A stretch of DNA of 64,000 bases from Micromonospora citrea (GTDB taxonomy: Bacteria; Actinomycetota; Actinomycetes; Mycobacteriales; Micromonosporaceae), in NCBI RefSeq assembly GCF_900090315.1, contig NZ_FMHZ01000002.1, positions 5,612,501 through 5,676,500 on the forward strand. Reading direction: 5' to 3'. A program made the position numbers and the translations under genes. The notes under the pieces were generated by a model. It was not told the DNA's origin. It ran no database searches and saw only the letters and a list, made by a program, of their open reading frames with translations. This document shows, in pieces, positions 8,753-18,590 of the stretch; position 1 is the first letter of the stretch, and each line of letters begins with the position of its first letter.

Positions 8753-8758
8753 GTACAC
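8753..8758 (+). promoter_or_regulatory. Possible -10 element of the ABC-F gene (long leader)
   Basis: TACACT at 8753-8758 resembles an actinobacterial -10 hexamer. It would start a leader of roughly 110 bases before the ABC-F start at 8876. The leader is open in the ABC-F frame from a TTG at 8759, so an N-terminally extended form cannot be excluded. Confidence 0.3.
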
Positions 8759-8875
8759 TTGCCCCGTGCTGCTCTGCGAAGGCTGAACCGCCCCGCGCCG
8801 ACGGGCCTCGTGCTCGCCGGCGCTTTCGCGTGCCCTGAGTCAGCCCTTCCAGACCCCGAGAGCGAGTCCTCCGAC

Positions 8876-10480
<1,605 letters not shown>

Positions 10481-10714
10481 CCCCGCCTCTGCCCCTGTCC
10501 TCCCGTCGCCCGGGCGGCGGGGTGCCCGCCCGTCGGTGTCGCCCGGGCGGCGGCGCGGGCCGGTGCTCCGGTCGGCAGGATCACTCTATCGGGAAGATGA
10601 CAACGCATAGCGTGTCGGTTGGCGAAGAGTTGATATCTGGCGCATGATCGTTCGAGGCGGTCTAATAGGTGGGACCGTATCCGAACCGCACAGTCTGGGA
10701 CGTGAGGACACAGC

Positions 10715-10942
10715 ATGGCAGCCACTGGCACAGCCACCAGCACTGAGAAGGGTCGCCGGATCGTCGGAGCCGAGCGTCAGACGCTCGCCAAGGACCTGGT
10801 AAAGCGGTACACCTCGGGTGAGAGCATCCGCGCGCTCGCGGCCTCGACCGGCCGTTCCTACGGGTTCATCCACCGGGTGCTCACCGAGTCCGGGGTTCAG
10901 CTGCGGCAGCGTGGCGGCGCCCGGCGTCGCAAGAAGGCATGA
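10715..10942 (+). CDS. Small helix-turn-helix protein (Rv1473A-like)
   Basis: A 75-residue basic protein. A helix-turn-helix occupies about residues 25-60 (YTSGESIRALAASTGRSYGF then IHRVLTE), followed by a strongly basic tail (RQRGGARRRKKA). Such small HTH proteins are very conserved in actinobacteria. The gene beside the ABC-F protein Rv1473 in M. tuberculosis (Rv1473A) appears to be the counterpart. The ATG has weak upstream purines (GTGAGGA about 12 bases before). The 235-bp gap before it contains AT-richer sequence, which suggests its own promoter. A DNA-binding role is clear; targets are unknown. Confidence 0.88.
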   Translation: MAATGTATSTEKGRRIVGAERQTLAKDLVKRYTSGESIRALAASTGRSYGFIHRVLTESGVQLRQRGGARRRKKA

Positions 10943-10988
10943 TCCGCCCACCAGCGTCGTCCATCAGCGCCGCGCCCCGGGTCGCCCC

Positions 10989-11756
10989 TTGAGTTCAGAG
11001 GCGACCGGGGTTCGGCTGGAGTGCGACGGGCCGGTCGCGACGGTCACGCTGTGCCGGCCCGACGTGCTCAACGCCCAGACCCCGGCGATGTGGCACGCGA
11101 TGAGCGAGTTCGCCCGGAATCTCCCCGGCGACGTGCGTGTCGTGGTCGTCCGCGGCGAGGGGCGGGCGTTCTCCGCCGGCCTCGACCTGACGGTGGCCGG
11201 GGCGTCCGGGCCGGGCTCGTTCGCCGAGCTCGCCACCCTGCCCGAGCACGAGTGTGCCGACCGGATCGGGGAGATGCAGGGCGGCTTCACCTGGCTGCAC
11301 CGGCCCGACATCGTCTCCGTCGCCGCCGTGCAGGGCCACGCGATCGGCGCCGGGTTCCAGCTGGCGCTCGCCTGCGACCTGCGGGTGCTCGCCGAGGACG
11401 CGAAGTTCTCCATGGCCGAGGTGACGCTCGGCCTGGTGCCGGATCTCGCCGGCACCAAGCGCCTGGTCGACCTGGTCGGCTACAGCCGCGCGCTGGAGAT
11501 CTGCGCCACCGGCCGGCGGATGGACGCCGCCGAAGCGGACCGGATCGGCCTGGCCACGGTGGTGGTGCCGAACGCCGACCTGGACGCCGCGGTGCGCGAC
11601 CTGACCGCCGGGCTGCTGGCCAACAACCGCAACGCGGTGGTGGAGATCAAGGCGCTGCTGGCCGGCGCCGTCGGTCGGTCGGCCGCCGAGCAGCAGCGGG
11701 CCGAGCGTGAGGCGCAGACCCGGCGGCTGCGCGACCTCGCGGGTCGGGGAGAATAG
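10989..11756 (+). CDS. Enoyl-CoA hydratase/isomerase family protein
   Basis: About 255 residues of the crotonase fold. The oxyanion-hole segments are visible (AFSAGLDL about residue 60 and QGHAIGAGFQLALACD about 115), as is the helix that normally carries the catalytic acid (AEVTLGLVPD). Such enzymes hydrate or isomerise enoyl-CoA thioesters in fatty acid or related degradation. No ATG or GTG fits; the TTG at 10989 gives the usual family length but lacks a clear ribosome binding site, so the start is uncertain. The gene follows the small HTH gene closely, as echA12 (Rv1472) neighbours Rv1473/Rv1473A in mycobacteria. Confidence 0.85.
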   Translation: MSSEATGVRLECDGPVATVTLCRPDVLNAQTPAMWHAMSEFARNLPGDVRVVVVRGEGRAFSAGLDLTVAGASGPGSFAELATLPEHECADRIGEMQGGFTWLHRPDIVSVAAVQGHAIGAGFQLALACDLRVLAEDAKFSMAEVTLGLVPDLAGTKRLVDLVGYSRALEICATGRRMDAAEADRIGLATVVVPNADLDAAVRDLTAGLLANNRNAVVEIKALLAGAVGRSAAEQQRAEREAQTRRLRDLAGRGE

Positions 11757-11856
11757 TAAGGACCGTTCGGGAAGATCCGGGTTACGACCGAGGTTGTCAG
11801 AGTCGTCGGGAGAATTGACCTGACGGTGTGGTCGACCCGACGACCCGGAGGTGAAA

Positions 11857-13848
11857 GTGTCCAACCCGATGTCCGGTGGCGGCATGGCCGGTTGGAGCAT
11901 GCTCCGGTCGATGCGCAGCCGCGACGAGATCTCCACCCACCGGCTCAAGCGCGGCGTGGCCCGCCGGATCGTGGCCTTCGCCCGGCCCTACCGCCGGGAC
12001 ATCGTCGTGTTCCTGGTGACCGTGGTGCTGGCCGCGATCATCGGCGTGGCCACCCCGGTGCTGGCCGGCGACGTGATCGACGCGATCAGCCGGGGCGGCT
12101 CGGGGGCCGGCGACCTGGTGGTCCGGTTGGCCCTGGTCATCGCGGCGCTCGCGGTGGCCGACGCGCTGCTCTCCCTGGCCCAGCGGTGGTATTCGGCCCG
12201 CATCGGCGAGGGCATCATCCTCGACCTGCGCACCCGGGTCTACGACCACGTCCAGCGGATGCCGCTGCAGTTCTTCACCCGCACCCAGACCGGCGCGCTG
12301 GTCAGCCGGCTCAACAACGACGTGCTCGGCGCACAGCGGGCGTTCACGTCGACGCTGTCGGGCGTGGTCAGCAACGTCATCCAGCTGGTGCTCACCGCCG
12401 CCGTGATGTTCACCCTGTCCTGGCAGATCACGGCGCTGTCGCTGGTGCTGCTGCCGGTGTTCATCATCCCGGCCCGACGGGTCGGCAAGCGGCTCGCCGA
12501 GATCACCCGCGAGTCCTACAACCTCGACGCCAAGATGAACGCCACGATGACCGAGCGCTTCGGTGTGTCGGGGGCGCTGCTGGTGAAGCTCTTCGGCCGG
12601 CCGGAGGTGGAGGCGCGTCGGTTCGCCGGGCGGGCCGAGCGGGTCCGCGACATCGGCATCCAGTCCGCGATGTACTCGCGGACCTTCTTCGTCGCCATGC
12701 TGCTGGTCGCCTCACTGGCCCAGGCGCTCACCTACGGCCTGGGCGGCTGGCTCGCCGTCACCGGCAACGTCAGCGCCGGCACCGTGGTGACCCTCGCGCT
12801 GCTGCTCACCCGCCTCTACGGCCCGCTGACCGCGCTGTCCAACGTGCGCGTCGACGTGATGAGCGCGCTGGTCTCCTTCGACCGGGTCTTCGAGGTGCTC
12901 GACCTGAGGCCCAGCATCGAGGAGAAGCCCGACGCTGTTCCGGTGCCGCGCGGCAGCGGTCGGGTGGAGTTCCGCGAGGTGCGGTTCCGCTATCCCAGCG
13001 CCGCCGAGATCTCGCTGGCCTCGCTGGAGGAGGTCGCCGCGCTGGACCGTACGGTCAACGAGCCGGTACTCAAGGGCGTCTCGTTCGCCGTCGAGCCGGG
13101 GCAGATGGTGGCGCTGGTGGGCCCCTCCGGCGCCGGCAAGTCGACGCTGTCCATGCTGATCTCCCGGATCTACGACGTCACCGACGGGCAGGTGCTGGTC
13201 GGCGGGGTGGACGTCCGCGACGCCACCCTCGACTCGCTGCGCGACGAGATCGGCGTGGTCACGCAGGATTCGCACCTGTTCCACGAGACCATCGCCGAGA
13301 ACCTGCGCTACGCCAAGCCGGACGCCACGGACGACGAGATCTGGGCGGCCCTGGCCGGCGCGCAGGTCGCCGACCTGGTCCGGTCGCTGCCGGAAGGGCT
13401 GGACACCCTCGTCGGTGAGCGGGGCTACCGCTTCTCCGGCGGCGAGAAGCAGCGCATCGCCATCGCCCGGCTGCTGCTCAAGGCCCCGTCGATCGTGATC
13501 CTCGACGAGGCGACCGCGCACCTCGACTCCGAGAGCGAGGCGGCGGTGCAGCGGGCGCTCGCGGTGGCGCTGACCGGGCGTACGGCGTTGGTGATCGCGC
13601 ACCGGCTCTCCACGGTCCGCGACGCCGACCAGATCCTGGTCCTCGACGACGGGCGGATCGTCGAGCGGGGCCGGCACGAGGAGCTGGTCGCCGTGGGCGG
13701 CCTCTACGCCGAGCTCTACCGCACCCAGTTCGCGGTGGCCGACTCTCCCACCCCGTACGGCGACGCGACGGGCCCCGAGCCGGTGGCCGTGCCGCCGCTG
13801 CGGCCCTACCTCGCCGACGAGGCACTGCCACCGGCCGCAGCCAACTGA
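11857..13848 (+). CDS. ABC exporter, fused permease and ATPase (type IV, MsbA-like half-transporter)
   Basis: About 663 residues. Residues about 30-320 form a six-helix ABC exporter membrane domain (for example VVFLVTVVLAAIIGVATPVL). An insertion of about 25 residues precedes the ATPase domain, which has Walker A VGPSGAGKST, signature FSGGEKQRIAIARL, Walker B IVILDEATAHLD and the H-loop in VIAHRLSTVRDAD. It probably works as a homodimer exporting a lipid or drug-like compound. The GTG at 11857 is preferred because GGAGG (11847-11851) lies 5 bases upstream; the in-frame GTG at 11851 overlaps that site. It stands after a short gap downstream of the enoyl-CoA hydratase and may be co-transcribed. 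Confidence 0.92.
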   Translation: MSNPMSGGGMAGWSMLRSMRSRDEISTHRLKRGVARRIVAFARPYRRDIVVFLVTVVLAAIIGVATPVLAGDVIDAISRGGSGAGDLVVRLALVIAALAVADALLSLAQRWYSARIGEGIILDLRTRVYDHVQRMPLQFFTRTQTGALVSRLNNDVLGAQRAFTSTLSGVVSNVIQLVLTAAVMFTLSWQITALSLVLLPVFIIPARRVGKRLAEITRESYNLDAKMNATMTERFGVSGALLVKLFGRPEVEARRFAGRAERVRDIGIQSAMYSRTFFVAMLLVASLAQALTYGLGGWLAVTGNVSAGTVVTLALLLTRLYGPLTALSNVRVDVMSALVSFDRVFEVLDLRPSIEEKPDAVPVPRGSGRVEFREVRFRYPSAAEISLASLEEVAALDRTVNEPVLKGVSFAVEPGQMVALVGPSGAGKSTLSMLISRIYDVTDGQVLVGGVDVRDATLDSLRDEIGVVTQDSHLFHETIAENLRYAKPDATDDEIWAALAGAQVADLVRSLPEGLDTLVGERGYRFSGGEKQRIAIARLLLKAPSIVILDEATAHLDSESEAAVQRALAVALTGRTALVIAHRLSTVRDADQILVLDDGRIVERGRHEELVAVGGLYAELYRTQFAVADSPTPYGDATGPEPVAVPPLRPYLADEALPPAAAN

Positions 13849-13962
13849 CCTCGGCCGGCGGTGCCGACCGACGTCTCGGCCGGCACGAATCTGCCGGCGG
13901 CGGCCGGCGGGTAAGCCGGCGGCGGGCGATCGGCGCCGGGGTCGGCGGGGCGGACGGCGGCC

Positions 13963-14589
13963 TCAGCCGGTGACGACCGCCGCCCGTAACTCCCCGAACG
14001 CGGCGCCGAGCGTCTCGGGGGTGAAGTGCGCGTTCAGGCCGCTGGGGTTGGGCAGCACCCAGAGCCGGGCGTCGGCCAGGGGCTCCGGCTGCGGCCCGAA
14101 GGCGGCCTTCGGCCGCGCGAACCCGATCCGGTACGCGGTCACCCCGACCACGGCGACCCACCGGGGCCGGTACCGCGCGACCTTGCCGGCGAGGATCTGC
14201 GCCCCCTCGACCAGTTCGGCCGGGGTCAGCTCGTCCGCCCGGGCGCTGGCGCGCGCCACCATGTTGGTGATGCCGAGGCCGAGGCCGGGTAGTTCGTGCT
14301 GCTCGCTCGGGTGCTGCAGCCGGGGCGTGAAACCGCCCCGGTGCAGTGCCGGCCAGAACCGGTTGCCCGGCCGGGCGAAGTGCCAGCCGGTCGCGGCCGA
14401 CCACAGGCCCGGGTTGATCCCGACGAAGAGCACGTCCAGCCCGGGGGCGATGACGTCGGGAATGGTGCGCTCCGCCGCCGCGGCGAGTTCGTCGCGGGTG
14501 GGGCGCGGGTGCCGCCCGGCCGCGTCCCCCGCCCCGGCCCGCCGCCCAGCCGGGGAGTCGGGGGCCGGCCGGGCGGGGGTACCGGCCAC
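13963..14589 (-). CDS. mug: Mismatch-specific (G:U/T) DNA glycosylase, Mug family
   Basis: About 208 residues. The uracil-DNA glycosylase family 2 pattern is visible: FVGINPGLWSAATGWHFARP holds the active-site GINPG loop with Asn, and LPNPSGLNAHF is the second conserved loop. Mug removes uracil or thymine mispaired with guanine during base excision repair. The GTG at 14589 overlaps the TAG of the upstream SDR gene by one base, which suggests co-translation. The first 30 or so residues are Pro/Arg/Ala-rich and may be disordered, so a later start is possible. Confidence 0.88.
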   Translation of the reverse strand: MAGTPARPAPDSPAGRRAGAGDAAGRHPRPTRDELAAAAERTIPDVIAPGLDVLFVGINPGLWSAATGWHFARPGNRFWPALHRGGFTPRLQHPSEQHELPGLGLGITNMVARASARADELTPAELVEGAQILAGKVARYRPRWVAVVGVTAYRIGFARPKAAFGPQPEPLADARLWVLPNPSGLNAHFTPETLGAAFGELRAAVVTG

Positions 14590-15356
14590 TACAGGCCCCG
14601 CAGCGCGCCGCCGTCGACCGGCACGGTGACCCCGGTGAGGTAGCTCGCGGCGGGGGAGAGCACGAACGCGGCCACCCGGCCGAACTCGGCGGGGGCGCCG
14701 ATGCGGCGCAGCGGGATGCCCGCCTCGGCCTCCGCGCGGGCCCGCTCGGGGTCGCCGGTGGCGGCGAAGAGCTCGACGTTGCGGTCGGTCATGATCCGAC
14801 CGGGCAGCAGCCCGAGCACCCGCACGCCGCGGGGGCCGTACTCGTCGGCGACGTCCTTGGCCATGCCCGCCAGGCCGGGCCGCAGGCCGTTGGAGATGCC
14901 CAGCCCGGGCAGGGGCGAACGCACCGAGGTCGACAGGACCAGCCCGATCGCGCCGCCGTCGCCCTCGGCCAGGGCGGTGGCGATCGTCCGCACCGCGCGG
15001 ACGGTGCCCAGGAAGACCGTCTCGAAGGAGCGGCGCCACTGCTCGTCGGTGACCGACGCGGCGCTGCCCGGTGGCGGCCCACCCACCGACACGAGCGCCC
15101 CGTCCAGGCGTCCGAAGTGGTTGCGGGCCGCCGCCACCAGCCGCTCCGGCGTCTCGGGGTCGGTCAGGTCGGCGGCCACCCCGACGGCCCGCTCCGGCCC
15201 GCCGAGGCGCTGCGCGGCGGCGGCCACCGCGTCGGCGTCGCGGGCGGAGAGCACCACGCGGGCACCGTCGGCGACGAGGCACTCCGCGGTCGCGTGGCCC
15301 AGGCCGCGGGAGGCGCCGGTCAACACGTACACCCGATCGGTCAGTCCGAGATCCAT
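14589..15356 (-). CDS. Atypical SDR-family oxidoreductase lacking the catalytic Tyr
   Basis: A 255-residue Rossmann-fold protein with cofactor motif TGASRGLG (13-20) and C-terminal TGVTVPVDGG, typical of short-chain dehydrogenases. The YxxxK motif is not intact: Lys167 is present (GLAGMAK) but the residue four before it is Ala163, and the usual NNAG is SVGG. This fits the BKR-like SDR subgroup known to depart from the classical tetrad. Its reaction is therefore uncertain. The ATG at 15356 has a possible -10-like AGGAT about 9 bases upstream and no ribosome binding site, so it may be leaderless. It is coupled to mug by a one-base overlap. Confidence 0.85.
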   Translation of the reverse strand: MDLGLTDRVYVLTGASRGLGHATAECLVADGARVVLSARDADAVAAAAQRLGGPERAVGVAADLTDPETPERLVAAARNHFGRLDGALVSVGGPPPGSAASVTDEQWRRSFETVFLGTVRAVRTIATALAEGDGGAIGLVLSTSVRSPLPGLGISNGLRPGLAGMAKDVADEYGPRGVRVLGLLPGRIMTDRNVELFAATGDPERARAEAEAGIPLRRIGAPAEFGRVAAFVLSPAASYLTGVTVPVDGGALRGL

Positions 15357-15411
15357 GCCGACGATCCTGCCGCACGCGCCGGGATCCGCCAGCCGGGGGC
15401 GGCGGGTCGGT

Positions 15412-15858
15412 TCAGCGGCGGGCGGGGCGCAGCAGGCGTACGCGACCGGCGACCTGCACGGCGACGGCGCCGCCGGCGCGTCCCCACCCGGGCAGGCGGC
15501 GCGGCCGCGGCGGCCGGTGGCCGTCGTAGCGGTGGGTCGCCTCCCGCGCGGCCAGCTCCTCCGCGCCCAGCGGCGGCAGCGTGCCCTGACCGCGCAGGTC
15601 ACGGGCGAGGTCCCAGCCGTCGCGCAGCGAGCCGCGGGTCGGTCGCCGCGCCGCCCACCGGGCGAAGGTCGCCGGCCAGTCGGCGCCGAGACCGGCGGCG
15701 AGCAGCGGCCAGTGCCGGGCCACGTCCCCGGCCCGTTTGCGCAGCAGCGCGGCCCGGGCGGCGGCCAGCGCCGCCGGGTCGAAGCCGGGCGGGAGCGGAG
15801 CGCCGGCCACCAGCGCCGCGACCAGTGCGGCCTGCCGGTCGGCCAGGTCGCCGCTCAC
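15412..15858 (-). CDS. DUF2063-like partner protein of the MNIO enzyme (third gene of the operon)
   Basis: A 148-residue, Arg/Ala-rich, largely helical protein. The middle reads KRAGDVARHWPLLAAGLG, then WPATFARWAARRPTRGSL and DGWDLARDL. This spacing of V..P.L..LG, F..[YW]A..P..GSL and G..[FL]A..L resembles the N-terminal DUF2063 domain of HvfC/BufC proteins, the usual partners of DUF692/MNIO enzymes. Those partners recruit precursor peptides to the enzyme. The GTG at 15858 overlaps the stop of the DUF692 gene in a GTGA arrangement, so the two products are probably made in balanced amounts. The basic C-terminal tail (about 115-148) is unlike HvfC. The homology is my reading of a pattern and needs a profile search. 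Confidence 0.6.
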   Translation of the reverse strand: MSGDLADRQAALVAALVAGAPLPPGFDPAALAAARAALLRKRAGDVARHWPLLAAGLGADWPATFARWAARRPTRGSLRDGWDLARDLRGQGTLPPLGAEELAAREATHRYDGHRPPRPRRLPGWGRAGGAVAVQVAGRVRLLRPARR

Positions 15859-16673
15859 GCCACGGCCGGGAAGCCGGAGGCGGCGGCGAGGGCGTCCAGC
15901 TCGGCGCGCAGCGCCGCGGCAGGCGGGTAGTGCCCGTCGCGTTCCAGCAGCAGCGCCGGCGGCCGGTGGCGGGCGCACAGCTCGCGCAGCAGGTCGAGCA
16001 CCGCCGGGGGCACCGGGTCGGTGTGCGTGTCGTGGTAGAAGCCGCCGTGCTCGGCGCCGCCCGCCACGTGCAGGTAGGCGACCCGGTCCAGCGGCAGCCG
16101 GTCGAGCAGCGCGACCGGGTCGGTGCCCCGGTTGTGGGCGTTGGCGTAGACGTTCGCGACGTCGAGCAGCAGGAACGCGCCGGTGCGGTCCAGGATCTCG
16201 GTGAGGAAGTCGGCCTCGTCGAGCTCGTCGTCGGGCCAGTCGAACAGGGCCGCGATCGGCTCCAGGGCGATCGGCGCCGGCAACTCCGCCTGGGCGCGGG
16301 CGACGTTGGCGCAGACCGCGTCGACCGCCGCCCGGCTGCGGGGCAGCGGCAGCAGGTGGCCGGCCTCGACGCCGCCGGCCCGGACGAACGCGATGTGCTC
16401 GCTGACCAGCGGCGCGTCCGTCAGCTCCGCCACCGCCGCCAGGTGGGCGACACGGGCCGGATCGACCGGCTCCGCGCCGCCGAGGGAGAGCCGCACGCCG
16501 TGCGGTACGACCGTCACGCCGCGCTCGCGCAGCGCGGCGAGCCCGCCGGGCAGCGGCCCGGCCGCCGGGACGGACTCCGCCACGACCTCCACGAAGCGCA
16601 GCCCGGGCAGGTCGGCCACGAAGCCGGAGATCTCCGGCCGCCAGCCGATCCCGACCCCGCGCGGGCCGGTCAT
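15855..16673 (-). CDS. DUF692-family multinuclear non-haem iron oxidative enzyme (MNIO)
   Basis: A 272-residue TIM-barrel protein of the MbnB/TglH/HvfB family (DUF692). Expected metal ligands are all visible: His58 (VPHGVRLSL), Glu92-His93 (SEHIAF), Glu138 (ALEPIA), Asp171 and Asn174 (LLDVANVYANAHN), His202 (YLHVAGG), Asp215/His217 (YHDTHTDPV) and Glu244 (LLLERDG). Characterised members use two or three irons and oxygen to modify cysteines of ribosomal peptides, for example to oxazolone-thioamide or thiooxazole. The ATG overlaps the stop of the upstream Cys-repeat membrane protein by 4 bases (ATGA), and the stop overlaps the next start likewise. The Cys-Gly-Ser tail encoded just before it is the obvious candidate substrate; that is inference. 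Confidence 0.93.
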   Translation of the reverse strand: MTGPRGVGIGWRPEISGFVADLPGLRFVEVVAESVPAAGPLPGGLAALRERGVTVVPHGVRLSLGGAEPVDPARVAHLAAVAELTDAPLVSEHIAFVRAGGVEAGHLLPLPRSRAAVDAVCANVARAQAELPAPIALEPIAALFDWPDDELDEADFLTEILDRTGAFLLLDVANVYANAHNRGTDPVALLDRLPLDRVAYLHVAGGAEHGGFYHDTHTDPVPPAVLDLLRELCARHRPPALLLERDGHYPPAAALRAELDALAAASGFPAVA

Positions 16674-17581
16674 CCTCCGCACCCGCCGCCGCCCCCGCCG
16701 CCGCAGGAGCTGCCGCCACCGCAGGAGCTGCCGCCACCGCAGGAGCTGCCGCCGCCGCAGCCGGAGGAGCCGCCGGCACTGCTGGCCGCCTGCCGCTGGA
16801 TCTCGGCCTGCTCGGCGAAGCCGGGGTCCATCGCCCACAGCGACGCGGCGCCGAACAGCGCCACGCCCATCGCGGCGCCCGTCGCGCCGTAGGTGGCGTA
16901 GGCGGGGGCCGACGCGGGTGCGAGGTAGGTGTGCTGCTGCCGCAGGCCGCGCAGCTCCCGGGTGGCGGCACGGGTCCGCCTGGGCACCCGGTACAGCAGG
17001 ACGGCCGCCACGATCAGCGGGAGCTGGCTCAGCACGAGCCAGCCCACCGGCCGGTCGTTCGACAGGCCCGCGAAGATCCGGACGAACCCGACCAGCAGCA
17101 GGGCGGAGAGCAGGAACGGGCCTCTGCGCAGGGCCGCCCGCCGGGCCGGCGCGAGCGCCAGCCCGCGCTGCTCCAGGCCGGTCCGGAGCTGGTCCAGCGC
17201 CCGGCGTACCCACTCGTCGTGGCGCAGCTCCCGGGTGGTGGCGTGCCGGCTGGCCGCGCGGTGGATCGCCTGGTCCAGCGGGGTGGTCCCGGCCGGCGGC
17301 GGACCGCCGGTGGCCAGCCGCCGGTCCGGTCGTACGCCGATCGCCCCGCTGCCGCGCAGCCCGCCGAGCGAGGCCCAGATCGCCAGCTGCTCCCCGCCGT
17401 TGAGGTAGGCGACCTGTTGCGGGCCGAGCGGGCCGACGGCACCGGCCGGCGGCCCGGCGAGGACGCGGGCCCGGTGCACGATCGAGGCGACGACGACCAC
17501 GGCGGCGGCGAGGAGATAGACGCGGAGGAAGAGGGGGCCGGGGATGCCCCAGGTGTCACCCGGTGCGGCGAGGACAAGCAT
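16670..17581 (-). CDS. TIGR04222-type membrane protein with C-terminal Cys-Gly-Ser repeat tail; candidate MNIO substrate
   Basis: A 303-residue protein. An N-terminal membrane segment (about 15-35) is followed by a soluble region (about 40-150), then two adjacent membrane segments (about 154-172 and 178-198) and a weaker one (about 232-250). The last 30 residues are almost pure Gly/Ser/Cys, with Cys at 275, 281, 287, 293 and 301; the first four are spaced exactly six apart as CGGGSS units. Proteins with a domain of this kind beside a low-complexity tail are known as TIGR04222, of unknown function. AGGAG precedes the ATG at 17581. Its stop overlaps the DUF692 start. I infer that the tail is modified on its cysteines while membrane-tethered. 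Confidence 0.85.
   Translation of the reverse strand: MLVLAAPGDTWGIPGPLFLRVYLLAAAVVVVASIVHRARVLAGPPAGAVGPLGPQQVAYLNGGEQLAIWASLGGLRGSGAIGVRPDRRLATGGPPPAGTTPLDQAIHRAASRHATTRELRHDEWVRRALDQLRTGLEQRGLALAPARRAALRRGPFLLSALLLVGFVRIFAGLSNDRPVGWLVLSQLPLIVAAVLLYRVPRRTRAATRELRGLRQQHTYLAPASAPAYATYGATGAAMGVALFGAASLWAMDPGFAEQAEIQRQAASSAGGSSGCGGGSSCGGGSSCGGGSSCGGGGGGGCGG
16683..16765 (-). repeat. 18-bp coding repeats of the CGGGSS tail
   Basis: The tail codons form near-identical 18-bp tandem units in the 3' end of the membrane-protein gene, each encoding Cys-Gly-Gly-Gly-Ser-Ser. Such uniform DNA repeats allow the number of Cys units to change by slippage or recombination. Confidence 0.8.
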
Positions 17582-17740
17582 CTGCTGCTCCTGTCGAGCG
17601 AGGGGTCGCGGCCTCATTGTGGGGCAGGTCCGCCAGGCCGGACCCACCGCGAGGGGCGAGTTACCGGACCGATACGCGGACGGCCGGACGCGGGGAGGGA
17701 CGGCGCGGCGGACGGGCTGCCGGCGGGGCGGGGGCGTCGT

Positions 17741-17966
17741 GCCGGTCAGCGGCGAGAGCCCGCCTCCCCGACCAGGTGGACCGTCGAGCCGGCCAGCGGC
17801 GGCGGAACCCGCCGGCCGGGTGGACAGCCGTGCCGGTCAGCGGCGGCGGTACCCGCCGGCCGGGTGGACAGCCGTGCCGGTCAGCGGCGGCGGTACCCGC
17901 CGGCCGGGTGGACAGCCGTGCCGGTCAGCGGCGGCGGACCGCCTCCTCGACCAGGTCGAGCACCGG
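17741..17966. repeat. 44-bp tandem repeats derived from the 3' end of the TetR/AcnR-like gene
   Basis: Nearly perfect 44-bp units start at 17830 and 17874, with a partial unit from 17918 that runs into the gene and a diverged one before 17830. Each unit contains the gene's terminal Arg codons and TGA. A further imperfect copy of the last ~45 bases of the gene lies at 17741-17788. The array fills the space between this gene and the Cys-tail operon and holds no other gene. Confidence 0.8.
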
Positions 17967-18497
17967 GCCGAGGTCGCCGGCGGGGCGGCCCATCGCCAGG
18001 TGCAGCACCAGCCCGTCGTAGGCGAGTTCGAGGAACTGGGCCAGCACGTCGATCGGCACGTCGTCGCGGAGCACGCCGGCCTCCCGCTGGCGGGCCAGCC
18101 GCTCGCGGGTCGCCTCGGCGATCGCGGCGGACCGCTGGGCCCACCGCTTCGCGAACGCCGGGTCGGTGCGCAGCCGTCGGGAGACCTCGAGCTGGCTGCC
18201 CAGCCAGCCGGTGGTGTCGGGGGAGACCGCGCCGGCCAGCAGGTCCCGCATCACCTGGACCAGACCGTTGCGAGCGACAGTCTCCACCATGGCGGCGGCG
18301 TCGTCCTCGGCGACGGCCAGGAAGAGCGAGTCCTTGTCGCGGAAGTGGTGGAAGATCGCGCCCCGGGACAGCCGGGTGGCCTCCTCGAGCCGGCGCACGG
18401 TGGCACCCTCGTAGCCGTGCCGCGCGAAACACGCCCGCGCGGCGGCGAGGATCTCCTGCCGGCGCGCGTCGAGCTGGTCCTGGCTTACTCTGGGCAC
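17925..18497 (-). CDS. acnR: TetR-family regulator resembling AcnR (aconitase repressor)
   Basis: A 190-residue TetR protein. The N-terminal HTH (RRQEILAAARACFARHGYEG, TVRRLEEATRLSRGAIFHHF, DKDSLFLAVAEDDAA) and the body (EVSRRLRTDPAF, DDVPIDVLAQFLE, LGPVLDLVEEAVR) closely follow Corynebacterium AcnR as I recall it. AcnR represses aconitase in response to iron and TCA metabolites. Here acn is not adjacent but lies 13 kb away, and its upstream region carries almost the same 19-bp site (34025-34043) as found 34 bases upstream of this gene (18531-18549). That supports the AcnR role and autoregulation. The GTG start lacks a strong ribosome binding site. The 3' end has been duplicated in tandem. 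Confidence 0.8.
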   Translation of the reverse strand: MPRVSQDQLDARRQEILAAARACFARHGYEGATVRRLEEATRLSRGAIFHHFRDKDSLFLAVAEDDAAAMVETVARNGLVQVMRDLLAGAVSPDTTGWLGSQLEVSRRLRTDPAFAKRWAQRSAAIAEATRERLARQREAGVLRDDVPIDVLAQFLELAYDGLVLHLAMGRPAGDLGPVLDLVEEAVRRR

Positions 18498-18530
18498 GGG
18501 TCGATCGTGTCAGGTCGCCCCTTGTCCTGC

Positions 18531-18549
18531 AAACCGTACGTACGGCTTG
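18531..18549. promoter_or_regulatory. Candidate AcnR operator upstream of acnR-like gene
   Basis: AAACCGTACGTACGGCTTG contains the perfect 12-bp palindrome CCGTACGTACGG. Seventeen of 19 bases match the site at 34025-34043 upstream of acn. It lies between the divergent acnR-like and nitrilase genes, so it may affect both. Confidence 0.7.
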
Positions 18550-18590
18550 GTTGCGCCGAACGAATGATCATCGGGAGTGGCGGGGCCCTC

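Noticed and set aside
17741..17966. Possible CRISPR array
   Set aside because: The repeats are directly tandem without spacers, contain the end of a TetR gene, and no cas genes are present.
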